Source: UBA5499 sp002426275
Lineage (GTDB): Bacteria > Bacillota > DTU084
NCBI GenBank assembly: GCA_937888735.1
Contig: CALASN010000091.1
Location: forward strand, 1-16,973
Length of the DNA: 16,973 nt
Direction: 5' to 3'
Both the position numbers and the translations under genes were made by a program. The notes under the pieces are model-generated. The model saw nothing but the letters and a program-made list of their open reading frames with translations, did no database searches and was not told the DNA's origin. Positions 8,192-13,396 of this stretch are shown here, in pieces (position 1 is the first letter of the stretch; every line of letters begins with the position of its first letter).

Positions 8192-8366
8192 CAATAGCTC
8201 CTTCTCGCCCGTTTGGACAGATAACATGGGCAGTCTATCACGACGACCCGGAAACTTTGCTTGCATTCGCGGGCGCATTTCCGGCAAAGCGGATTGTATG
8301 TCATGCGGTTTCGGTGGTTAGGAAAAACTGCCATTCCAGCTTTCGCTTTTTGCTCATTCTCGGCAT
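8191..8366 (-). pseudogene. Frameshifted small cysteine-rich mobile-element protein
   Basis: From ATG at 8366, preceded by AAAGGAGAGG, the frame reads MPRMSKKRKLEWQFFL and then hits TGA. One frame over, starting within the same codons, it continues as NHRNRMTYNPLCRKCAREC, then KQSFRVVVIDCP, and stops at 8191. A missing base near 8317-8326 would join the two halves into a protein of about 58 residues. The cysteines (CRKCAREC and IDCP) suggest a small zinc-binding fold. Small proteins of this kind commonly sit beside TnpW in clostridial elements, as here, where it overlaps the tnpW start. Function unknown. A sequencing error cannot be excluded. Confidence 0.65.
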
Positions 8367-8580
8367 AAAAGCCTCTCCTTTCGCTGTTGTGACCGATAGA
8401 TGGATTTCTTGTAAATCCCCGGTACCCTTTTCGAGGAATTTTGCCGCCGTAAGCCCCGCTCGTGAAAGGGAGGATATCCGGGTAGGGATAAGGTAGGCGG
8501 GTGTAAAACGTCGCGTCCCGGTATCGTTTCGGGACATATTGAGAAAGCCATATGTTCACTCCCTCGATTTTTAATTTCTT
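8367..8580 (-). other. Undecided coding remnant upstream of the cysteine-rich gene
   Basis: Two overlapping minus-strand frames are open here, one from ATG at 8551 (begins MAFSICPETIPGRD, ends at 8354) and one from GTG at 8559 (begins with NIWLSQYVPKRYRD). A GGGAG stands 5' of both. Neither gives a protein I recognise, and neither has clear coding bias, so this is either a second decayed element gene or the leader of the cysteine-rich gene. Confidence 0.3.
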
Positions 8581-8591
8581 GAGCTTTTAGG

Positions 8592-8620
8592 TTGATATTG
8601 CAATGCAATCATCATATAAT
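8592..8620 (+). promoter_or_regulatory. SigA-type promoter of the antitoxin gene with palindromic spacer
   Basis: TTGATA at 8592-8597 and TATAAT at 8615-8620 are separated by exactly 17 bases. The spacer begins with a perfect odd palindrome, ATTGCA-A-TGCAAT (8597-8609), well placed to be the operator through which a RelB-type antitoxin represses its own operon. Confidence 0.75.
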
Positions 8621-8654
8621 ATAAGTACAATGGATTACAAAGGAGCTGATTGCT

Positions 8655-8930
8655 ATGGCGGATACAACCAATTTCAGCGTCCGCATGGACAGTGACATCA
8701 AAAAGCAGTGCGAGGCGCTTTACGGCGAACTCGGCATGAACCTCACGACGGCTATCAACGTATTTTTGCGGCAGTCGCTTCGGTCTGGCGGTTTTCCGTT
8801 CGACGTAACGCTCAACACGCCGAACGCCGTCACCGTCGCCGCCATGCGGGAAGCGGAACACCTTGCCAAAGACCCCAACGCGAAACGCTACAGCGATGTG
8901 GAGGAAGCGTTGAGGGAACTGAAAAAATGA
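8655..8930 (+). CDS. RelB/DinJ family antitoxin
   Basis: ATG at 8655 follows AAAGGAG (8639-8645) at 9 bases. The 91-residue protein begins TTNFSVRMDSDIKKQCEAL, a ribbon-helix-helix DNA-binding domain, continues LGMNLTTAINVFLRQSLR, the usual RelB/DinJ wording, and ends in a charged tail (DVEEALRELKK) that in the family wraps the toxin. It neutralises a YafQ-type ribosome-dependent mRNA endonuclease and represses the shared promoter. The stop overlaps the toxin start by four bases (ATGA), the usual arrangement. The antitoxin is full length while its toxin is broken. Orientation is opposite to the element genes on both sides. Confidence 0.9.
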   Translation: MADTTNFSVRMDSDIKKQCEALYGELGMNLTTAINVFLRQSLRSGGFPFDVTLNTPNAVTVAAMREAEHLAKDPNAKRYSDVEEALRELKK

Positions 8931-9207
8931 AACTGGACATCGTTTAGACTGCACAGTTAAGAAGGACTACAAGCTGGCAATGAAGCGCGGGCTGAAAATG
9001 GATTTGCTGGACAACATCATCCGTCAGCTTTCCAAAGGTCTGCCTTTGCCGGAGAAGAACCGCGACCATCTTCTGACCGGGAATTGGGTGGGGCACCGGG
9101 AATGCCATATTCAAAGCGATTGGCTGCTTGTGTATCGCATTGAAAATGACGTGCTGGTCTTGACGTTGGCACGTACCGGTTCGCACAGCGACTTGTTTGG
9201 AGAATAA
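8927..9207 (+). pseudogene. YafQ/RelE-type toxin, broken by a stop codon and a frameshift
   Basis: The toxin frame starts at 8927 (MKLDIV), then meets TAG at 8945-8947 where relatives have a tyrosine codon. About a dozen bases later (8957-8959) one base is missing, after which the frame reads KKDYKLAMKRGLKMDLL to the stop at 9205-9207. Downstream the sequence is well kept: NRDHLLTGNWVGHRECHIQ, SDWLLVYRIENDVLVL, ARTGSHSDLFGE, including the His, Asp, Arg, His and Phe that form the active site in YafQ. An internal ATG at 8980 could give a 75-residue fragment without the first strand and helix. I infer a non-functional toxin; the good conservation suggests recent loss, or two sequencing errors. 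Confidence 0.85.
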
Positions 9208-9244
9208 CGGAACCGCCGTATGGGGAAACCTGTACGGTGCTTTC

Positions 9245-9379
9245 TTATCGTTCCGGCTCCTGCTCCCGGTCTCTGTGTTTTTCCGACCGGGCAAGCTCGT
9301 CGGCGGTCTTGCGGATTTTCTCCACGGCCTGAATATCCGTGCGCATGGATTTCATTTGCTGATAGAGCGCCTTTTCATG
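9245..9379 (-). pseudogene. C-terminal fragment of a relaxase (mobilisation protein)
   Basis: Minus-strand frame of 44 codons from about 9379 to a TAA at 9245, reading HEKALYQQMKSMRTDIQ, then AVEKIRKTADELARSEK and a charged end (HRDREQEPER). This coiled, charged tail resembles the C-termini of relaxases of clostridial mobilisable elements. It has no start of its own and abuts, in a different frame, the truncated sigma-like gene at 9379. I read it as the end of a relaxase gene left after an internal deletion removed everything between. The relaxase assignment rests on recalled similarity of a short tail. Confidence 0.5.
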
Positions 9380-9645
9380 CGCTGTTTCTCCGTACAGCTT
9401 TCCAGCGCGGTCATGATCTCCCGCAAGGTTTCCCTGCGGCAAAGCCAATCCTCCGGCGTTTCGTAATAGCCCCGGCTGCACTCATGGGCAATGATGGTTT
9501 CGTCAAACTCGCGGTTATCCCAATGGCGGCGTTTTTCGTGGGCGAGATTTTCGCTTTTATGCCTTGCCCGGTCGAGAAATTCACCGACTTCGGCGGACGC
9601 CTCCACTAATATGGTCTGTCCGTGAATTTTGATATGTACTTCCAT
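9352..9645 (-). pseudogene. Truncated sigma-70-region-4-like regulator of a mobile element
   Basis: ATG at 9645 follows AAGGACGG (9653-9660) at 7 bases. The sequence MEVHIKIHGQTILVEASAEV, then FLDRARHKSENLAHEKRRHW, then TPEDWLCRRETLREIMTALE and SCTEKQR matches the N-terminal two thirds of the small sigma-factor-like proteins found in clostridial integrative elements, normally about 130-140 residues with a C-terminal helix-turn-helix. Here the family sequence ends at about codon 89 (position 9379) and only MKRRSISK follows before the stop, so the DNA-binding helix-turn-helix is gone. The break coincides with the start of the relaxase tail in another frame, pointing to a deletion joint. Presumably inactive. 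Confidence 0.7.
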
Positions 9646-9652
9646 GATTTTT

Positions 9653-9692
9653 CCGTCCTTTCCGAATGGCTTGAAATTTTCAGAAAGGACGG
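9653..9692 (-). promoter_or_regulatory. Hairpin covering the ribosome binding site of the sigma-like gene
   Basis: CCGTCCTTTC at 9653-9662 and GAAAGGACGG at 9683-9692 are perfect reverse complements of 10 bases. On the minus-strand RNA the 3' arm contains the Shine-Dalgarno sequence AAGGACGG of the gene starting at 9645, so the stem would mask it. This suggests translational control; the pairing is seen, the role is inferred. Confidence 0.55.
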
Positions 9693-9719
9693 CTGGGGCG
9701 ACCGGCAACCGGGATAGAA

Positions 9720-9746
9720 CACATCGGGCCAAGTTGGCCCGATGTG
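9720..9746. repeat. 27-base near-perfect palindrome
   Basis: CACATCGGGCCAA (9720-9732), a central G (9733), and TTGGCCCGATGTG (9734-9746) form 13-base arms with no mismatch and only one unpaired base. It has no T-run, so it is not a typical terminator. Such an almost loopless dyad suits a dimeric DNA-binding protein or a cruciform-type transfer or recombination site. Confidence 0.75.
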
Positions 9747-9789
9747 ATACGGAGGCTTGCTTGATAAATCGGCGGTCAAAAAAGGGCAT

Positions 9790-9825
9790 AAAAAAGCATC
9801 TACATGAGAAAAAACCATGAAGATG
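9790..9825 (-). terminator. Possible terminator, minus strand
   Basis: CATCTACATG (9797-9806) pairs with CATGAAGATG (9816-9825) with one mismatch around a nine-base A-rich loop. Read on the minus strand, the stem is followed by C and six T (9790-9795). It could stop transcripts arriving from the ABC operon remnant upstream. The low-GC stem makes it a weak candidate. Confidence 0.4.
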
Positions 9826-9840
9826 TCGAATAAAAAATGG

Positions 9841-9956
9841 GCGCAAAGCGCGTCCATGATTTTTGAAATTTTTTTGAAGTTTAGAGTGACTGGGGCCGTT
9901 ATATTGGGCCGCTGCTACTGGGCAGCGGCTTCTCTATCAGCCGACGCGCTTTGCGC
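9841..9956. repeat. 14-base inverted repeat enclosing a GC-rich hairpin
   Basis: GCGCAAAGCGCGTC at 9841-9854 is the exact reverse complement of 9943-9956. Inside lies a second perfect stem, GCCGCTGC (9908-9915) with GCAGCGGC (9922-9929) and a six-base loop. No gene is visible between the sigma-like gene (9645) and the permease stub (10062); this stretch is non-coding and structured. Confidence 0.65.
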
Positions 9957-10061
9957 ATAAAAGGGCCCTCCAATCGCATTACTGCCATAGGAAGGCCCCT
10001 TAAAGCGCGCTTTTATTAGCCTACCAATCCCTAAGGTCATGGCAGTCTAAACAATTTTATT
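9957..10061. other. Non-coding junction stretch with further dyads
   Basis: Holds AAAGCGCGCTTT (10002-10013), a perfect 12-base palindrome related to the neighbouring repeat, and ACTGCCAT/ATGGCAGT at 9981-9988 and 10039-10046. No open frame of note. It directly adjoins the point where the ABC permease gene is cut off, so an element boundary or deletion joint probably lies here. Confidence 0.4.
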
Positions 10062-10187
10062 TTATCGGCGCCGACTTGAAAAAGTAAAGATGACAATCAA
10101 TAGCATGGGAAAGGCAGCAAGCCATAACAGGCTGAATTTGTCCCGCAGAATACTTTTGAGCTGGTATTTAAAAACATGAGCAAACAT
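10062..10187 (-). pseudogene. N-terminal stub of an ABC-2 type permease
   Basis: ATG at 10187 stands shortly after GGAGG and 11 bases after the stop of the ABC ATPase gene. The 41 codons read MFAHVFKYQLKSILRDKFS, then a hydrophobic LLWLAAFPMLLIVIFTF, and end abruptly as SSRRR and TAA at 10062-10064. The beginning is that of ABC-2 membrane proteins of drug or bacteriocin exporters, which are normally several hundred residues; only the first transmembrane helix remains. The rest was lost where structured mobile-element DNA now begins (about 10066). Confidence 0.75.
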
Positions 10188-10198
10188 GGCGCCACCTC

Positions 10199-11133
10199 CT
10201 ACACATCTCTGAGCTGCTTGCCTGTAAGGGCAAGAAACGCAGTATTAAGGGTTGGAACATCGTTATGAATCCTTCCCACAGATACCTGATTTTGTTTAAG
10301 CACTTCAAAGACAGCCGGAAGATTCTGCTTTTCTTTCGGGAGTTCAAGGGAAAAAACCTTCTTGTCATAACCAATGTTTTTGACATTAGGAAGCCGTTTG
10401 ATTTCCTCCAGGGCTTTTTGCGGCATATTGTTTGCCTCAATATAAAATTTTTCATCTACAGCCACTTGATCCTTCAACGCTTCCTTCATACCGATGGCGA
10501 TGATTTTATCCATATCCATAATGGCAATGCGGCTGCAAATTTGTTCAACCTCTTCCATGTAGTGAGAAGTGTAAACAATCGTGGCACCATTGGCATTCGG
10601 CTTTTCTATGCCTGTAAGAATGCTGTTTCGGGACTGGGGGTCTACCGCAACGGTAGGCTCATCCATAAAAATGATCTTTGGTTTATGGGCAATGCCACAA
10701 GCAATGTTCAGCCTTCTGAGAAGACCCCCAGAAAGCTTCTTAGGGTAATATTTTCGAAACTCATTCAGACCCACAAATTCAATGGCCTCTTCCACCAATT
10801 GCTTAAGCTCCGCACCTTTGATACCGTACAAGCCAGTAAAAAAGCTGATGTTATCATATACATTCAGTTCATCAAAAACCGCGACATTCTGCCCGACCAC
10901 ACCAATCTGCTTTTTCAGATCATAGGCAGCAGGGTGCATGGGCTTGCCTTGAATTTCATTTTTTCCGCTGTCCTATTTCAGCAGGCTCTGGATGCAGTTA
11001 ATTAACGTTGCTTTTCCCGCACCGTTTGGGCCGAGAAGCCCGAATATTTCTCCCTCAGCTACGGAGAGGGAGAGGCGGTCAACTACTGTATTTTCACCGT
11101 AACGCTTCGTAAGATTTTGTACATTTAAATCAT
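10199..11133 (-). pseudogene. ABC transporter ATP-binding protein, inactivated
   Basis: The coding frame runs from about 11131 to the stop at 10199 but has three lesions. The ATG at 11131-11133, well placed after GGAGG, leads straight into TAA; one missing base would restore a start followed by DLNVQNLTKRYGENTVVDRL. The Walker A loop (about 11006-11032) reads GPNGAGKATL, with Ala where Ser or Thr binds Mg-ATP. A TAG at 10973-10975 interrupts after INCIQSLLK. The remainder, 246 residues from an ATG at 10939, keeps the Q-loop region, LSGGLLRRLNIACG (signature), KIIFMDEPTVAVDP (Walker B) and YTSHYMEEVEQICSRIAIMD (H-loop). It resembles ATPases of BcrA/CcmA-type exporters. Without Walker A it cannot work. 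Confidence 0.85.
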
Positions 11134-11166
11134 AGGATCATCCTCCTTCATTTTCTATTATCAAGT

Positions 11167-11197
11167 TGCAGATACGCAGCATGGAGCGTATCCTGCA
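11167..11197. repeat. Hairpin between the NlpC-like and ABC genes
   Basis: TGCAGATACGC (11167-11177) pairs with GCGTATCCTGCA (11186-11197) with a single bulged C and an eight-base loop. No T-run follows on either strand, so it may be an mRNA processing or stability element within the operon rather than a terminator. Confidence 0.45.
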
Positions 11198-11215
11198 TAC
11201 TCCCTTATGCCGCCT

Positions 11216-11704
11216 TCAAACAAAAGTTTTTTGTTTGATATCCAATAAAAGTCCATAGGTCTGGTCAGTTCTGGAACTCCAGAACGTTGCCTTGTTCAGA
11301 ACAAAAGAAACAAACTGGGAGCAGAAGAAGCGATTCGCCCTTGTCATCCCAATACCTACAACATTCCCCAGCACGCCCAACAGATTATAGCGATAGACTT
11401 GCTGATGGCGAAGGAAAAGTCTTGCCGTTTTATACATAGACGCATATTCCTCATTGGTAACTGGGATTTCCAAAACACAGCAGCGGGCTTGTGGGAAGAA
11501 GCGGTAAATCCCAGTATCAAAACTCTCTTTGATGAACCCATTGTCAAAAGGATTAAAGCGCTTCTTCCGCCCAAAAGAATACATTTCTTCAAGGCCTCTG
11601 TCAAAGGCAATCGAGGCGTGATTATATGGATCACCTGTATAACAACGAATCGCCTTTGAAAACAGTGTGCCGGTTTGAGATAACACGATATAGACACTTT
11701 TCAT
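11216..11704 (-). CDS. Permuted NlpC/P60-like (papain-fold) protein
   Basis: The frame extends further upstream, but ATG at 11704 has GAGG 8 bases before it and comes 5 bases after the stop of the membrane-protein gene, so I take it as start (162 aa). The protein begins MKSVYIVLSQTGTLFSKAI and has DPYNHASIAFD (His29) near the N-terminus and NRFFCSQFVSFVL (Cys128) near the C-terminus. This His-before-Cys order is that of circularly permuted NlpC/P60 enzymes (YiiX/YaeF type), which act as cysteine peptidases, amidases or acyltransferases. There is no signal peptide, so it is probably cytoplasmic or membrane-associated. It sits in an operon with PadR and HAAS genes, upstream of the dead ABC ATPase. 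The fold is inferred from two motifs; the reaction is unknown. Confidence 0.65.
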   Translation of the reverse strand: MKSVYIVLSQTGTLFSKAIRCYTGDPYNHASIAFDRGLEEMYSFGRKKRFNPFDNGFIKESFDTGIYRFFPQARCCVLEIPVTNEEYASMYKTARLFLRHQQVYRYNLLGVLGNVVGIGMTRANRFFCSQFVSFVLNKATFWSSRTDQTYGLLLDIKQKTFV

Positions 11705-11709
11705 CCGGA

Positions 11710-12588
11710 TTACCTCGTTTTGGAACGCACCCAAAACTCTATCACCAGTTCCCCAGCAATTGAGAACAGGAATACTACCCAAGAATATTGAAAGCCAATC
11801 AGAAAGCCCAATGCCACAAACAGGGCAATAGAAAGCAGCCATAATGCACCGGATAATAATCCCCGCTGCTCAATTCTTCTTGGGTCGGCAGCATCCTTAC
11901 CGTGATTCTCCATCCATGTGCCCAATTCTTGTGCCACCCATGGCTTCTGCCTATTTTTCTCCGTAAGAATCATAAAAGTAATCAGGCATAATCCGGGAAG
12001 AACAAAGGGGAGCAATGTGCCAAGCACGGCTGTAAGCTCCGCACCTTCCATAAAATACAGCAGAGCCGATGTGCATAGCCCAAACAATGTTACACCAGTT
12101 GTTAGTCCGTATATCAGCGCGCGCTTCCATGACATGGGTAAGTTGCGTGTAGTCTCCTGTGTTAATCCGAGAAAAACCAGAGCTGTACCCGCAGGTATAA
12201 TGAAAGGCAATAGTGTAGCCACACTGGTAAACAAATCACCGTTTACAGAAAACGCAATCGCTGCCGCAATAATGCCAAATAAAATGGCACCTGCGCAAAG
12301 TACATACCCTAACGCATGAATCTTACCAATCTTTGTTTTTTGAGAATACATATACATTTTGCCGATGACCTCGTTGCGTTTTTGCCTACTAAGCTCATCA
12401 GCAACCTCGGTTACGTCGCCCAACTCCGCTGTTGCTTTTTCAAAAGCATCTTCCTCGGACATTCCTTTAGCTTGAAGCCCCTTTATCCGCTCCTGAAGAT
12501 TCACAGCGATTTCTTCCTTAAAATCCTGAAGCTCGGGGGTATTCTCATAACCTTCAAAAAGTCTATCAATATAAACCTGCTCTTTCAT
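11710..12588 (-). CDS. HAAS-domain (permease prefix-like) six-helix membrane protein
   Basis: GGAGGAGG (about 12596-12603) is 1 base from the ATG at 12594 but 7 from the ATG at 12588, so the latter is chosen (292 aa). Residues 1-80 are a HAAS/DUF1700-like helical domain: YIDRLFEGYENTPELQDFKE, then EEDAFEKATAELGDVTEVAD. After it come six predicted membrane helices. Helices 1-2 and 3-4 look like a tandem repeat: ILFGIIAAAIAF and TLLPFIIPAGTALVFL in the first, TLFGLCTSALLYF and TLLPFVLPGLCLITFM in the second. HAAS proteins are typically encoded next to PadR regulators, as here, where only two bases separate the genes. The usual view is a signalling or PadR-antagonist membrane partner; its signal is unknown. 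Confidence 0.8.
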   Translation of the reverse strand: MKEQVYIDRLFEGYENTPELQDFKEEIAVNLQERIKGLQAKGMSEEDAFEKATAELGDVTEVADELSRQKRNEVIGKMYMYSQKTKIGKIHALGYVLCAGAILFGIIAAAIAFSVNGDLFTSVATLLPFIIPAGTALVFLGLTQETTRNLPMSWKRALIYGLTTGVTLFGLCTSALLYFMEGAELTAVLGTLLPFVLPGLCLITFMILTEKNRQKPWVAQELGTWMENHGKDAADPRRIEQRGLLSGALWLLSIALFVALGFLIGFQYSWVVFLFSIAGELVIEFWVRSKTR

Positions 12589-12590
12589 CT

Positions 12591-12926
12591 TCATTCCTCC
12601 TCCAATAATTTGTTGAGTATGCGTTGGGAATACTCCCAATCGCGCTTGTTTTGCCTATAAAGCTCTTTTCCCTTATCCGTAATCTGATAATATTTGCGGC
12701 GACTTCCTTTGGTTTCATCACCCCAATAGGCGATAATGTAACCCTCCTGCTCAAGTCTTCGGTAGCTGGAATAAAGCGTCGCCTCCTTAAGCTCAAACTC
12801 ATCGTTGGTCTTTTCCATGATTGCCCGATGAATTTCGTATCCATAGCTGTCTCCTTTGAGTAAGACACCAAGAACAACGGTATCTGTATGTCCGCGCAAT
12901 AAGTCGGATGAAACTTTTGCGTTCAT
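12591..12926 (-). CDS. PadR family transcriptional regulator
   Basis: ATG at 12926 follows GGAGGTGAGCAA. The 111-residue protein has the PadR winged-helix: LLRGHTDTVVLGVLLKGDSY, GYEIHRAIMEKT, ELKEATLYSSYRRLEQEGYI, and the wing WGDETKGSRRKYYQITDKGK, then a short C-terminal dimerisation helix (REYSQRILNKL-like). It is of the short PadR-s2 type that often represses ABC exporters and responds to drugs or envelope stress. It is the first gene of the operon, with a strong promoter and overlapping dyad upstream, so autorepression is likely. No lesion seen. Confidence 0.92.
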   Translation of the reverse strand: MNAKVSSDLLRGHTDTVVLGVLLKGDSYGYEIHRAIMEKTNDEFELKEATLYSSYRRLEQEGYIIAYWGDETKGSRRKYYQITDKGKELYRQNKRDWEYSQRILNKLLEEE

Positions 12927-12961
12927 TTGCTCACCTCCAAAACTTCATTCGTGATTGTACG

Positions 12962-13005
12962 ACTATATTGTACCTCAAACTACTGTGACTGTCAATATAG
13001 TTTGA
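12962..13005 (-). promoter_or_regulatory. padR-operon promoter with overlapping dyad operator
   Basis: On the minus strand TTGACA (12990-12995) and TACAAT (12967-12972) are exactly 17 bases apart, a near-consensus SigA promoter. ACTATATTG (12962-12970) and CAATATAGT (12993-13001) are perfect 9-base inverted arms covering the -10 and -35 boxes. A second nested pair, TCAAACT (12974-12980) and AGTTTGA (12999-13005), lies within. This is the expected place for PadR binding. Confidence 0.8.
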
Positions 13006-13242
13006 TAGAAATTATTTACCAAAAAATTTTTTGAAGTAACTTATGCTATTTGTGGCACAAAAAAACGACCTGATTCATATTATCAAGCCGCTTTTAGATA
13101 TTTTACCTTTCGTTTTCTTATTTGAAAGTGTATTTTAGGGTGTCTTCTTCTGTTTCTTCATAAATTCTAAACCATAATAAAAAAATGCGAAAGTCAATAT
13201 CACTCTCACGCTTTAATTTTAACGCACTCTATTTAACTATGA
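13006..13242. other. AT-rich stretch, no gene seen
   Basis: Between the PadR promoter and the relaxase remnant the DNA is very AT-rich, with many A and T runs and stop codons in all frames. I see no conserved motif, RNA or terminator I can support. Confidence 0.5.
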
Positions 13243-13383
13243 GTGTTTCCCGATAAGGAGAGTAAGAAGTTCACACGCCTCCGCCAACTTGATGCAGAGC
13301 TTGATAAACTGGATGAATGTGATTATATCGCAATGGAAGCTATGGCAAAAGGGCTGAAAGAAGCCACAGAAACGAGGGAATAA
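13243..13383 (+). other. Short unrecognised coding fragment
   Basis: A plus-strand frame of 46 codons from a GTG at 13243 to TAA at 13381-13383 reads KKFTRLRQLDAELDKLDECD, then YIAMEAMAKGLKEATETRE. It is helical and charged and has no Shine-Dalgarno sequence. It leads directly into the relaxase remnant one frame over, so it may be a piece of the same broken gene or another mobilisation gene. Confidence 0.3.
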
Positions 13384-13396
13384 AAGCCCTCGTTTC
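13369..13396. repeat. 10-base perfect hairpin at the start of the relaxase remnant
   Basis: GAAACGAGGG (13369-13378) and CCCTCGTTTC (13387-13396) with an eight-base loop containing the stop codon of the preceding fragment. No T-run follows. It marks the point where the reading frame changes. Confidence 0.55.

Noticed and set aside
7826..8197. Plus-strand open frame of 123 codons
   Set aside because: Its second half is antisense to tnpW and crosses that gene's terminator; no ribosome binding site precedes the ATG and no domain is visible.
9211..9240. Stem CCGTA/TACGG after the toxin remnant, reminiscent of a terminator or group II intron piece
   Set aside because: Only five pairs, no real T-run and no intron domain V or reverse transcriptase nearby.
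9606..9857. Minus-strand open frame of 83 codons over the palindromes, possible leader peptide
   Set aside because: It runs through the structured repeats, overlaps the sigma-like gene in another frame, and has no ribosome binding site; coding is not supported.
9653..10046. Possible CRISPR array because of repeated dyads
   Set aside because: The repeats differ from one another, are not evenly spaced and have no cas genes nearby.
10265..11005. Plus-strand open frame of 246 codons antisense to the ABC ATPase
   Set aside because: It mirrors the ATPase coding sequence, whose signature, Walker B and H-loop motifs are clear on the minus strand.
11217..11237. Inverted repeat CAAACAAAA/TTTTGTTTG at the end of the NlpC-like gene
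   Set aside because: Very weak AT stem overlapping the stop codon, without a following T-run on the minus strand.
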